Shown here in pieces: positions 18,466 to 27,166 of a DNA stretch of 64,000 nt. Numbering within the stretch: the first letter of the stretch is position 1; every line of letters begins with the position of its first letter. The stretch is taken from assembly GCA_026646885.1 (NCBI GenBank), contig JAPKHK010000006.1, positions 124,001 through 188,000 on the forward strand. The letters run 5' to 3'. Origin of the DNA: Casimicrobiaceae bacterium. Its GTDB lineage: Bacteria; Pseudomonadota; Gammaproteobacteria; Burkholderiales; Casimicrobiaceae. Position numbers and translations under genes: made by a program. A model generated the notes under the pieces. That model was given only the letters and a program-made list of their open reading frames with translations. It searched no databases and was not told the origin of the DNA.

Positions 18466-18888
18466 ATGGCCGGCCTCGGCGAAAAATTCCCACTTCCGGT
18501 TGAAATCAAGCTGCACCGCGTCTCCAAGGTCCTCGAAGTCAGTTTCGAGGATGGGGTGCATGCCCAGTTGAGCTTCGAGTTCCTCCGGGTCTTCTCGCCT
18601 TCGGCCGAGGTGCGCGGACACGGTCCGGGCCAGGAAGTGCTGCAGACGGGCAAGCGCGAAATCGATGTCAGCGAATTCGAGCCGGTCGGGCACTACGCCG
18701 TGCGCCCGGTTTTCACCGATGGCCACGACAGCGGTATCTATTCCTGGGACTATCTCTACAAGCTGGCCAAGAACCGCGACCGCCTGTGGGCCGATTACTT
18801 GGCCCAGATCGAGGCCGCCGGCGCCAGCCGCGATACTCCGCCCGGAGGCCTGCGGCCGCCGCCAAGCAAAGGCTGCGGCCATGGTTGA
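18466..18888 (+). CDS. DUF971 (gamma-butyrobetaine-hydroxylase-like N-terminal domain) protein
   Basis: The 140-residue product carries the small beta-rich DUF971 domain, seen here as [18 protein letters not shown], then [15 protein letters not shown], and a later tryptophan in [11 protein letters not shown]. In eukaryotic gamma-butyrobetaine hydroxylases this domain binds zinc. The bacterial stand-alone form often precedes ubiE, as here, and a link to Fe-S or quinone metabolism has been suggested but not settled. The end overlaps ubiE by eight bases. The 126 bases upstream contain AT-rich TAGAATTAAATAAATT, which may be part of its promoter. Confidence 0.85.
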   Translation: MAGLGEKFPLPVEIKLHRVSKVLEVSFEDGVHAQLSFEFLRVFSPSAEVRGHGPGQEVLQTGKREIDVSEFEPVGHYAVRPVFTDGHDSGIYSWDYLYKLAKNRDRLWADYLAQIEAAGASRDTPPGGLRPPPSKGCGHG

Positions 18889-19651
18889 TTCGGCTCCTTC
18901 GGGTGACTCCTCCCGAACCGGCGACACCACCCATTTCGGCTATCGAACCGTTACCGCCGACGAGAAGGCGGGAAAGGTGCGCGAGGTCTTCGATTCGGTC
19001 GCCCGGCGCTACGACCTGATGAACGACCTTCTGTCCGCAGGCCTGCACCGCCTGTGGAAGCGCTTTGCCGTGCAGGCGAGCGGCGTGCGCTCGGGCGCCC
19101 GCGTGCTCGATCTGGCCGCAGGCACGGGGGATCTTACGCGACTATTTCAAGAGCGAGTCGGCGCTCAAGGCGAGGTCTGGCTAACCGACATCAACGCTGC
19201 GATGCTGGCGGTGGGGCGGGATCGGCTGCTCGATAGCGGGCAACTCGTCCCGGTCGTGCAATGCGATGCAGAGCACCTACCCTTTCCCGACAATCACTTC
19301 GATTGCGTGAATATCGCCTTTGGCCTGCGCAACGTCACGCGCAAAGAGCGGGCGCTGGCGGAAATGCGCCGCGTGCTTCGCCCTGGCGGGGCGGCGCTGG
19401 TGCTGGAGTTCTCCAAGGTGTGGGCGCCCCTCCAGTCAGCCTACGACTGGTATAGCTTCAAGGTGCTGCCGCGACTCGGCGAGGCGGTGGTGAACGACGC
19501 CGACAGCTACCGTTATCTTGCCGAATCGATCCGCATGCATCCGGATCAGCAGGCGCTCAAGTGCATGATGGAACAAGCCGGCCTGGAAAGCGTCCAATTT
19601 TGGAATTTGGCCGCGGGAGTCGTCGCGCTGCACCGCGGACTGAAATACTGA
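18881..19651 (+). CDS. ubiE: Ubiquinone/menaquinone C-methyltransferase UbiE
   Basis: This 256-residue class I SAM methyltransferase performs the C-methylation of the quinone ring in ubiquinone (and menaquinone) synthesis. The SAM loop is [10 protein letters not shown] at residues 75-84. The family signatures [17 protein letters not shown] and the later [13 protein letters not shown] are clear. ATG 18881 sits inside the end of the DUF971 gene. ubiB, another ubiquinone gene, lies one gene downstream, as in many proteobacteria. Confidence 0.96.
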   Translation: MVDSAPSGDSSRTGDTTHFGYRTVTADEKAGKVREVFDSVARRYDLMNDLLSAGLHRLWKRFAVQASGVRSGARVLDLAAGTGDLTRLFQERVGAQGEVWLTDINAAMLAVGRDRLLDSGQLVPVVQCDAEHLPFPDNHFDCVNIAFGLRNVTRKERALAEMRRVLRPGGAALVLEFSKVWAPLQSAYDWYSFKVLPRLGEAVVNDADSYRYLAESIRMHPDQQALKCMMEQAGLESVQFWNLAAGVVALHRGLKY

Positions 19652-19725
19652 AGGCCGACTGGTCCGCCCGAGCTGCCGTGACTCGGGGGGGTGGAATCTG
19701 CGGCAAGTGAGCGTAGGAGTGGACG

Positions 19726-20625
19726 ATGAATGCTAACGGGTGGGTTTCGATGCTGATGGTGGTCGCTGCTGCCGTGCTGGCTCTGCCGGCCGAGGCTAAA
19801 CGCCTGGGAGGCGGCAAGAATCTTGGGGCGCAGCGCGAGGCGGTGACCCAGCGCCAGGCCAGCCCACCACCGGCCAGCCCGCAGCAAGGCGCGCAAAATA
19901 CCGCTTCCGCGGCAGCCCCAGCGACCGGCGGCGGCAGCCGCTGGCTGGGCCCTATCGCCGGCATCGCCGCAGGGTTGGGCCTGGCCGCCTTGTTGTCGCA
20001 TTTTGGTCTGGGCGAGGGCCTTGCCTCGCTGCTGCTCGTCGTGCTTCTGGTGGTTGGTTCAGTCTTGCTCGTGCGGCTTTTGCTGCGCGCCCGGCAGCCA
20101 GCGCGCGCGCCCGGCATGGCCTACGCTGGACCGGCCCCGGCCGCTCGCGGGTTGCATACCCCGCACGGGTATGAGACGCAGCCCGCGCCCTCATTCGGTA
20201 GCGGCGAGCGCTTCGGTACACACCCAGCGGCCAGTGCATCGCCGTGCAAGGTGCCGGCGGGTTTTGATGCGACTGGTTTCTTGAAGCACGCCAAATTCAA
20301 CTTCACGTCCATGCAGCAGGCTTTCGATCGCGCCGATATACTGGCGATCAAGAGCCTTACCACGCCCGAGATGTTCGTCGAAGTGAAGCGCGATCTCGAT
20401 GAGCGTGGCGGCGCGGGAAACCAGACAGAAGTGCTCAAGTTGGACGCGGAAATCGTCGAAGTCGTCCAGGAAGGCGATCTTGCCTGGGCGAGTGTGCGTT
20501 TCACCGGTCTGGTGCGCGAGAGCCCCGGGGAACCAGCCACCTCCTTCGACGAGGTCTGGAACCTGCGTAGAGACCTGGCGGCTGGTGAAGGTTGGCTTCT
20601 GGCGGGGATTCAGCAGTTCAACTGA
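19726..20625 (+). CDS. Tim44-like domain membrane protein
   Basis: This 299-residue protein has a signal peptide (cleavage near AEAKRLGGGK), a Pro/Ala/Gln-rich linker, two hydrophobic segments at about residues 68-120 and a C-terminal Tim44-like domain from about residue 185 (FNFTSMQQAFDRADILAIK, then LTTPEMFVEVKRDL). Tim44-like domains bind membranes and are related to the mitochondrial import component. The role of the bacterial proteins is unknown. It lies between ubiE and ubiB, a conserved position in betaproteobacteria, and is followed by a terminator. Confidence 0.85.
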   Translation: MNANGWVSMLMVVAAAVLALPAEAKRLGGGKNLGAQREAVTQRQASPPPASPQQGAQNTASAAAPATGGGSRWLGPIAGIAAGLGLAALLSHFGLGEGLASLLLVVLLVVGSVLLVRLLLRARQPARAPGMAYAGPAPAARGLHTPHGYETQPAPSFGSGERFGTHPAASASPCKVPAGFDATGFLKHAKFNFTSMQQAFDRADILAIKSLTTPEMFVEVKRDLDERGGAGNQTEVLKLDAEIVEVVQEGDLAWASVRFTGLVRESPGEPATSFDEVWNLRRDLAAGEGWLLAGIQQFN

Positions 20626-20650
20626 TCGTTTGCTTGCTTTGCGGCAGAAG

Positions 20651-20674
20651 AAGGGCGCTACGGCGCCCTTTTTT
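20651..20674 (+). terminator. Rho-independent terminator after the Tim44-like gene
   Basis: The sequence forms a GC-rich stem from AAGGGCGC and GCGCCCTT with a short loop, followed directly by a run of T. It is 25 bases past the stop codon and should separate the ubiE/Tim44 transcript from ubiB. Confidence 0.85.
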
Positions 20675-20748
20675 CCGGCGGGCGTCGGGGGGGCTCCTGC
20701 GCCGTGCAATGGCGCCGCCGGTTCCGGCCTTCCCGTACAATGGCGGCC

Positions 20749-22263
20749 ATGCGAATTTTCCGCTTGCTGAGAATCTTCCAGGTGGCGCTTCGTTACGGCC
20801 TGGAGGAGTTCCTGCTGGGTCATGCGCGTTTTCGCACCGTGCGCTGGGCGGCGCGGGCGGCGCTGTTCTGGCGGCCCTTGCGCGCGCCGCGCGCGGTGCG
20901 CCTGCGCGAGGCCCTGGAAGACCTCGGACCCATTTTCGTGAAGTTTGGGCAGGTGCTGTCTACCCGCCGCGATCTCCTGCCGGCCGACCTTGCCGACGAA
21001 CTCGCTAAGCTCCAGGATCAGGTGCCACCCTTTGCCTCGCAAGATGTCGTCGTCCTCTTGGAGCGCACCTACGGCATGGCGCTTGGCGAGGTTTTTGCCC
21101 ACTTCGACGAGACCTGCGCGGCCAGCGCGTCGGTCGCCCAGGTGCATTTCGCCACCTTGCCGGCGGGCACGGCGGTGGCGGTCAAGGTGCTGCGCCCGGG
21201 CATAGCCAATGTGATCGCCCACGATGTGGCGTTGCTGGAAACCGGCGCGGGACTGCTGGAGCGCCTGTGGTCGGACGGCAAGCGCCTGCGCCCGCGCGAA
21301 GTGGTGGCCGAATTTGCCAAACACCTCGAAGACGAGCTCGACTTGATGCGCGAGGCCGCCAACTGCTCGCAGCTGCGGCGTAATTTCGAGGGCTCACCGC
21401 TCTTGCAAGTGCCTGAGGTCTATTGGGATTGGTGCGCGCGCGAAGTGATGGTGATGAGCCGCATGCAAGGCATACCCATCGGCCAGACCGAGCGCCTGCG
21501 CGAGCTGGGTGTGGACCTCAAGGCCTTGAGCCGCGCTGGAGTGGAGATTTTCTTCACCCAAGTGTTTCGCGATGGGTTTTTTCACGCCGACATGCACCCG
21601 GGTAACATCCTCGTGGCGCCGGACGGGCGGTATGTGGCGCTGGACTTCGGCATCATGGGCACCTTGTCCGAGCGCGACAAAGAATACCTGGCGCAGAACT
21701 TCCTCGCCTTCTTTCGGCGTGACTACCGGCGCGTGGCCATCGCCCATATCGAATCCGGCTGGGCGCCGCCGGAAACTCGCGTGGAGGAATTCGAAGCCGC
21801 CATACGCGCGGTGTGCGAGCCGGTGTTCGATCGCCCTTTGAGTGAGATTTCGTTCGGCAAAGTGCTCTTGCGGCTTTTCCAAACCTCGCGCCGCTTCAAT
21901 GTCGAGATACAGCCGCAGCTAGTACTCCTGCAAAAAACCCTGCTCAACATCGAAGGCTTGGGACGTCAGCTCGACCCGCAGCTCGACCTTTGGGATACCG
22001 CCAAACCCTTCCTGGAACGCTGGATGCGCGAACAAATCGGCCCGGTTGCCTTCGAGCGACGCATGCGCGAAGAAGCGCTGTTCTGGGTCAAAGTGCTGCC
22101 GCAGTTGCCTCGCTTGTTGTCCGAACTAACCAAGAAAGCCGCCCCCGAAGACCGTACCGTCGTCACGGCGAGTTCCCGCATCGGCCCCTGGGTGCTGCTG
22201 GCGGTACTCCTGGGCGGAGCGGCCGGTGCGGCAACGGTACTGCTGGTGGCGCTGCTGCTGTGA
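20749..22263 (+). CDS. ubiB: Ubiquinone biosynthesis ATPase/kinase-like protein UbiB
   Basis: This 504-residue protein of the ABC1/ADCK/UbiB family acts at the inner membrane in ubiquinone synthesis and lipid trafficking of intermediates. The signature KFGQ is at residues 65-68, in place of the usual protein-kinase loop, and the alanine-rich AxxSxAQVH-type segment ([13 protein letters not shown]) follows. The catalytic loop DMHPGN and the metal-binding DFG (ALDFGIMG) are intact. A C-terminal hydrophobic anchor fills the last 27 residues. ATG 20749 gives MRIFRLLRI, the usual start; another ATG is nine bases upstream. Confidence 0.95.
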   Translation: MRIFRLLRIFQVALRYGLEEFLLGHARFRTVRWAARAALFWRPLRAPRAVRLREALEDLGPIFVKFGQVLSTRRDLLPADLADELAKLQDQVPPFASQDVVVLLERTYGMALGEVFAHFDETCAASASVAQVHFATLPAGTAVAVKVLRPGIANVIAHDVALLETGAGLLERLWSDGKRLRPREVVAEFAKHLEDELDLMREAANCSQLRRNFEGSPLLQVPEVYWDWCAREVMVMSRMQGIPIGQTERLRELGVDLKALSRAGVEIFFTQVFRDGFFHADMHPGNILVAPDGRYVALDFGIMGTLSERDKEYLAQNFLAFFRRDYRRVAIAHIESGWAPPETRVEEFEAAIRAVCEPVFDRPLSEISFGKVLLRLFQTSRRFNVEIQPQLVLLQKTLLNIEGLGRQLDPQLDLWDTAKPFLERWMREQIGPVAFERRMREEALFWVKVLPQLPRLLSELTKKAAPEDRTVVTASSRIGPWVLLAVLLGGAAGAATVLLVALLL

Positions 22264-22308
22264 GCGCATTCTCGAGAACGACCGCGAGTGGACCCTGGAA
22301 ACGGCATT

Positions 22309-23355
22309 TCAGCTGATCGTCCCAGCCTCGGGTCGGCGCGCAACATTTGGCGGAGCGACATCCAGCCGCCGTCGCCGGCAAGCCCAGCGGTAGAGCGGCC
22401 GCTCCACCCAGCGATAGTGGAGAAGGGATAGGGCCACGATGCCGACCAGCCAGCAACAAAATGCGGCAAGTCGCAGGCTGGTTGTGCTCAGCATCGGCGC
22501 GATCTGGATATGGAAGACTTCAAGCAGTGGGTAGTGCATCAGGTACAGCCCATACGAGGCATCACCCACTCTGCTGAGCCAGCCGGCCGAATTATGCCCC
22601 AGGGCTGCCGCCCGGTCGGCGACGTACACCAGCAGCAAAGCAGACGTACCCACGGCGATGATCTTGGGCAGAGGGTAGACACTGGCGGTCCAGAACCAAG
22701 CCAGAGCCAGCGCGGCCGCCAGGGCGCATACGACCCTGAGACTGGGGCGCGCGGCCGGAAGCAGTTTCGCCTGGCCAAGGAACATTCCGGCAAACAGCTC
22801 GAGGAAGTGCGGGCTTAGGAGGAAATGAACGGCGTTCATCGGGTCGGCGAGGTTTGCTACGAGGATGATGCCGAGATAGGCGCCAATGCACAGGCGCATC
22901 GATTGGCGAGAGGTCATCGCCAGCAAACTGAAGCTGGCATAAAAGAATAACTCGTGTGCGAGAGACCAGGAGGGCCCGATCAGCAAGTGCTCTATGCGCA
23001 CGCCCAGCAACAGCGCCGATGCCCATGGGTCGACCGCGGCCAGGCGCGCGGGGGCGGCGCTGGCGTAGTAGGCGAGGGCGACGGCGGCGATCGGCCAATA
23101 GCCCAAATAAATGCGCAAGAGCCGACGCTCGAAGAAGCGGCGCGCTTGCAGCGGCGTGAAGGGCACGGCCCCGGCGCTGCGCGCGATGATGAATCCGCTC
23201 AGAATGAAGAAGAGATCCACCCCGACGTGCCCGGCCGCGAAAACGTTCCTTAGCACGCCGAGCTGCCCACCGTATCTGCCATAGAATTCGGCGGAATGAA
23301 AAACGAGCACGGCCAGCGCGGCGTAGGCGCGAAGCCTTTGGAGGTTGTAGTTCAT
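22309..23355 (-). CDS. Acyltransferase 3 family membrane protein
   Basis: This 348-residue polytopic inner-membrane protein has about ten hydrophobic segments. It begins with LQRLRAYAALAVLVFHSAEF, the conserved acyltransferase-3 opening with the catalytic His, and has VDLFFILSGFII and a second conserved motif around FFERRLLRIY. Members O-acetylate or otherwise acylate surface sugars. The neighbouring genes are not glycan genes, so the target is unknown. The start at 23355 is based on homology to the family N-terminus. The ribosome site is weak, and an upstream in-frame start cannot be excluded. Confidence 0.82.
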   Translation of the reverse strand: MNYNLQRLRAYAALAVLVFHSAEFYGRYGGQLGVLRNVFAAGHVGVDLFFILSGFIIARSAGAVPFTPLQARRFFERRLLRIYLGYWPIAAVALAYYASAAPARLAAVDPWASALLLGVRIEHLLIGPSWSLAHELFFYASFSLLAMTSRQSMRLCIGAYLGIILVANLADPMNAVHFLLSPHFLELFAGMFLGQAKLLPAARPSLRVVCALAAALALAWFWTASVYPLPKIIAVGTSALLLVYVADRAAALGHNSAGWLSRVGDASYGLYLMHYPLLEVFHIQIAPMLSTTSLRLAAFCCWLVGIVALSLLHYRWVERPLYRWACRRRRLDVAPPNVARRPEAGTIS

Positions 23356-23554
23356 CGCGGGGTCAGCACCGTCGGCCGCCGCGCAAGGTTTCGGGCGACC
23401 ATAGAACAAGCATACCATGCGGGTCCCTGTTCGCTGAGGCGCAGCCCTGCTGCCGTCGCGCTCCGATACGGCGGCTAGGTGGTCGGTAGGTTTTGCGGCG
23501 CGCGTGCGACGTGCCATACTTCGCGCCACGCCAACAACAAGACGGAGGTCCGTC

Positions 23555-24511
23555 ATGCTTGCTTTCCTTCGCCAATGTGTCTTGCTTGCACTCTTCTTTT
23601 GCACCGCAGCCGCTCTGGCTGAAGCTCCCCAGCAAAAGACCCAAGTGCCCGGCTATTACCGTCACTTGCTGGGTCAATTCGAAGTGACGGCCTTGTTCGA
23701 TGGCGCGATTCAGCTCGACGAAAAACTACTGAAGAACGTGCCCAAGCGCGAATTGCAGCGGCTACTGGCGCGCGAATTTTTGCAAGGCCCCAAGGTGCAA
23801 ACCGCGGTCAACGCCTATCTGGTAAACACTGGCAATAAACTCGTGCTCGTCGATGCGGGTGCCGCTAAGGGCTTCGGCCCGAGCTTGGGCAAGATCGCCG
23901 AGAACCTCAAGGCTTCCGGTTATGCACCGGAACAAATCGATTTCGTTCTGCTTACCCACTTGCATGCCGATCACGTCAACGGCCTCGCCACCCCCGAAGG
24001 CAAGGCGGCCTTTCCCAATGCCGAAGTCTGGGCCGCCAAGGCCGACGCCGATTTCTGGCTGAGCGAGGAAGTCGCCGCCAAAGCGCCGGAAGGGTTCCGC
24101 GCTTTTTTCAAGATGGCGCGGGACGCCGCCGCGCCTTACATCGCCAGCGGCAAGTGGCAGACTTTCGATACCGAACGCGAGCTCCTGACGGGGGTGAAAG
24201 CCATGGATACCCGAGGCCATACGCCGGGCCACGCGAGCTACCTCTTCGTGAGTGGTGACGCGCGCCTCCTGGTGCTGGGGGACTTGGTGCACAACCACGC
24301 GGTGCAGTTCGCGCGACCGGAAGTGGCCTTTGAATACGATGTCGATGCCAAGCAGGCGGTAGCCACTCGCAAGCGCATTTTCGCCTTGGCGGCGAAGGAA
24401 AAGTTGCTGGTGGCCGGCATGCATCTGCCTTTCCCCGGCATGGGTCATGTGCGGCGCGAGCCGCGCGGTTTTGCCTGGGTGCCGGTGGAGTTCGGGCCCT
24501 TGCCGCAATGA
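23555..24511 (+). CDS. Periplasmic metallo-beta-lactamase-fold hydrolase
   Basis: This 318-residue protein has a cleavable signal peptide (about residues 1-22) and the metallo-beta-lactamase fold. The zinc motif THLHADH is at residues 134-140, GHTPGHASY provides the next histidine, and LVLGDLVHNH the bridging aspartate. This pattern fits the AttM/quorum-quenching-lactonase and MBL-hydrolase group often annotated broadly, not antibiotic lactamases. CGGAGG lies before ATG 23555. The following gene starts five bases after its stop. Confidence 0.87.
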   Translation: MLAFLRQCVLLALFFCTAAALAEAPQQKTQVPGYYRHLLGQFEVTALFDGAIQLDEKLLKNVPKRELQRLLAREFLQGPKVQTAVNAYLVNTGNKLVLVDAGAAKGFGPSLGKIAENLKASGYAPEQIDFVLLTHLHADHVNGLATPEGKAAFPNAEVWAAKADADFWLSEEVAAKAPEGFRAFFKMARDAAAPYIASGKWQTFDTERELLTGVKAMDTRGHTPGHASYLFVSGDARLLVLGDLVHNHAVQFARPEVAFEYDVDAKQAVATRKRIFALAAKEKLLVAGMHLPFPGMGHVRREPRGFAWVPVEFGPLPQ

Positions 24512-24515
24512 TTCA

Positions 24516-25154
24516 ATGCGGCCAATGACGGCACAACGGGCGCGGCGATTCGGCGCCGGCCTCGTTCTGGTCGCTCTGGGTTTACCCGCGGTGGTCTTGG
24601 CCGGCCGCGAGCCGGTCCCCCGCGAAGCCCTGCCCGCCGAGTGGATGCGCTTTGTGCCCGGCGGACAAATCGTTATCGCTCAGGCGCGCGCCGACCTGAA
24701 TGCCGATGGGCGCGAAGACGTATTGCTGGTGCTCGAAGCGGACCGCGAGGAAACCAAGGGCGACGAGCCCGATGAAATGCCGCGACGGCTACTCATCCTG
24801 CGTCGCGACACCTCCGGCGCTTTGCAGCTCGCCAAACAAAGCGAACAAGCGGTTCTTTGTCGGCAGTGCGGCGGCGTCGTGGGCGACCCCTTCGAGAGCG
24901 TCGAGGCGAAAAAGGGCAGTTTCACCATCACCCACTACGGCGGCAGCGCCTGGCGCTGGGCTTCGCGCTATCAATTCAACTACTCGCGACGCGACCAAAC
25001 CTGGCAATTGGTTTACGCCGAAGAGACGAGTTTCCAAGCAGCCGACCCCGAGAAGACGCAGAAGAAATCCGTGGCTCGGCCGCCCAAACAATTCGGCAAG
25101 ATCGCCATCGAGGAATTCGATCCCTACGACTATCGAGGTAAGGGTGCGCGTTGA
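24516..25154 (+). CDS. Secreted hypothetical protein with an FG-GAP-like calcium motif
   Basis: This 212-residue protein is not recognised as a named family. An N-terminal signal segment (residues about 8-33) suggests export. Residues 60-75 (RADLNADGREDVLLVLE) form a DxNxDGxxD calcium-binding loop like those in FG-GAP/VCBS repeats. Two cysteines (CRQCGG) sit near the middle. It may be coupled with the metallo-hydrolase, five bases upstream. The gap to the next gene (115 bases) shows no clear signal. Confidence 0.7.
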   Translation: MRPMTAQRARRFGAGLVLVALGLPAVVLAGREPVPREALPAEWMRFVPGGQIVIAQARADLNADGREDVLLVLEADREETKGDEPDEMPRRLLILRRDTSGALQLAKQSEQAVLCRQCGGVVGDPFESVEAKKGSFTITHYGGSAWRWASRYQFNYSRRDQTWQLVYAEETSFQAADPEKTQKKSVARPPKQFGKIAIEEFDPYDYRGKGAR

Positions 25155-25269
25155 TTTCTGGTGCCGCCCTTGCTTTGGGCGTGCTCGCGTATTTCGTGCC
25201 GTTCTGTTACCGCAAACTTCTGTGAAATATTCGCCGTCGCGCCGGTAGACGCTTGCCGACGACTGACCC

Positions 25270-27045
25270 TCAAGATGCGGCGCGCCCTCGGTTCTCGGCC
25301 CAGGAGCGCCATACCGCACTACGCTGGAGAAGGGCGAGCAACTCGGCATCCTCGGCGAGCCAATCAAGGGCCGGAGAGATCGCGGTGTGCAGCACGCTCA
25401 AGTCCTGCGATGCCATGCTCGCTCGCAACAAACGCAGTGTTTCGTCGCGCTCGCCAAGGCAGGCGCTGATGCTGGCCAGACGCGCCAGGGGCAGTTGCGG
25501 ATGGCGGCTCAGAATTTCTTCGCGCAGCGTTCGCGCGCGCGACTTTTGGTTCCCCAGCGCCAAGGCACACGCCAATTCGCATGGTGCCGCCGGTTCATCG
25601 GGAAACTTCTGCACCGCTTCTTCCAACAGGGCGATGGCCGTTGTGGTATCACCGGAAAAGGCCGTGTTCCGCCCCGCACTCCATAGTCCCCAAGAACTGG
25701 CCTCGCCCGCGGCGCGCAAAAGCGCCCAGGCTTCTTCGGCGGCGGTGTAACGGCGCTGCATACCGAGGAGCATGAGCCTCGCGAGCAACACGCTGGGTGA
25801 GAGCGGGTCGTAGTGTCGCGCGAGGTTCAATTCCGCCAGGCTGTCATCGTCGCGGCCCATCAGCGTGAGGAGTTCGGCGAGATTGAGCCGTGCCGAGGTG
25901 TAATGCGGCGAGCTGCGCAAGACCCGTCGGAAGGCACGCTCGGCCGCGACCCCATCATGATCGGCGCGCCCCAGCACGATGCCCTGGGTGCGCAGCGCGA
26001 TCGGCTGCTCCGCGTCGAGCGCCAGCGCTTTTGCGTTGGCGGCGCGCAGTTCTTGCAGCAAAGGCCCTTGCGGCAGATCGTGAAAACTCTGCCGGCTGTA
26101 GAGCGCGGCCGCCAGCATGGCCCAGGCTTCGGCGAGTTCCGCATGGCCCTCGGTCAGCCGGCGACCGAGATCGACGGCTTCTTGCGTCGCCGGGATGGTG
26201 CGGCGCAGGAGCAGGAAACGGATTTGGTCGCAGGTGGCGCGTTGCGCGTGAGCCAAGGGCAGGTAGCGGCCCGGCGCGAGGTGGTTCGCGCCCGCTCCGG
26301 CAGGCAAGGTATCGAGGGTGCGTGCCACCACCAGGTTAAGCAAGCGATCGAGCAAAACGGGTGCGCTGTCGCCGATCAGAGTTTCCACCCAGCGCACACT
26401 ACCGTCGGTGGCATCGAGCAGGCGCAGGGACGCTCGCAGCGTGGCATCCGGCTCACGCGCCAGCGACGCATCGAGGAGGTAGCGCACGCCCAAGGACTGT
26501 GCCAACTGCGTGCTGGTCGCGGGAACGGCCTGAGCGGCATCCACCGAACAGCGCGCCACCACCCGCGGCAAACCGGCGCGGGAGAGCTGATCGGTGAGCA
26601 CTTCGGCGAAACTCTCCAAAGCCATGTCCAAAGCGGCGTCACCACTCTGGTTGCGGGGTCGCAAAACCGCCAGGCCCAAAGCCTTCGAGGTGTTGGGTGA
26701 GCCCGTCTGGAATTCCGGCGCATACCGCCCCTTGGGCAGCACGATACGCAGCTTGGGCGGGGCGTCGAAACCGGCGTAATGCGCTTCCAGGCGTTCACGT
26801 AAGCGCCGGGTGGTGACGCGCACGATGGGGTCGCGCGCCGGGTCGTAGGTGGCCGGGTCGCGGCGAAAAACTTCCAGCGCGATAGAAGCTTCGCGCAATG
26901 CCCCCGCGTCGCCCGCCAGACGCTTGTCCACCAGGTAGCGCAGCAGGCGCATGTGCGAGGGGGCGCGGCGCAAGGTTTCGCTGTCGAAAAGACGGCGCAA
27001 TTCCTCTTCGACCAAAGCGGCGGCGGGTGCGGGCAAGTCGGACAT
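25270..27045 (-). CDS. TPR protein with winged-helix/TolB-like N-terminus, probable regulator
   Basis: This 591-residue protein opens with a conserved segment found in adenylate-cyclase-like and TPR regulators: MRLLRYLVDKRLAG, then DPIVRVTTRRLRERL and LPKGRYAPEF (about residues 32-110). A TolB-like stretch follows (LGLAVLRPRNQSGDAALD), then many TPR helices to the end. No transmembrane segment or cyclase domain is visible. It is divergent from the giant RHS gene with a 121-base gap, so control of that gene is a reasonable guess only. Confidence 0.72.
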   Translation of the reverse strand: MSDLPAPAAALVEEELRRLFDSETLRRAPSHMRLLRYLVDKRLAGDAGALREASIALEVFRRDPATYDPARDPIVRVTTRRLRERLEAHYAGFDAPPKLRIVLPKGRYAPEFQTGSPNTSKALGLAVLRPRNQSGDAALDMALESFAEVLTDQLSRAGLPRVVARCSVDAAQAVPATSTQLAQSLGVRYLLDASLAREPDATLRASLRLLDATDGSVRWVETLIGDSAPVLLDRLLNLVVARTLDTLPAGAGANHLAPGRYLPLAHAQRATCDQIRFLLLRRTIPATQEAVDLGRRLTEGHAELAEAWAMLAAALYSRQSFHDLPQGPLLQELRAANAKALALDAEQPIALRTQGIVLGRADHDGVAAERAFRRVLRSSPHYTSARLNLAELLTLMGRDDDSLAELNLARHYDPLSPSVLLARLMLLGMQRRYTAAEEAWALLRAAGEASSWGLWSAGRNTAFSGDTTTAIALLEEAVQKFPDEPAAPCELACALALGNQKSRARTLREEILSRHPQLPLARLASISACLGERDETLRLLRASMASQDLSVLHTAISPALDWLAEDAELLALLQRSAVWRSWAENRGRAAS

Positions 27046-27166
27046 GACGCAGTCTAAACGGGCGCGGTCGAATCCAGAACGGGGATGTTACATGTTGTTA
27101 CCGGGTGGTGCGAAGTCCTCGGGCTAGACTGGCGGCTCGAATTTCGCTCCTTGCCCCGAGGTTGCC

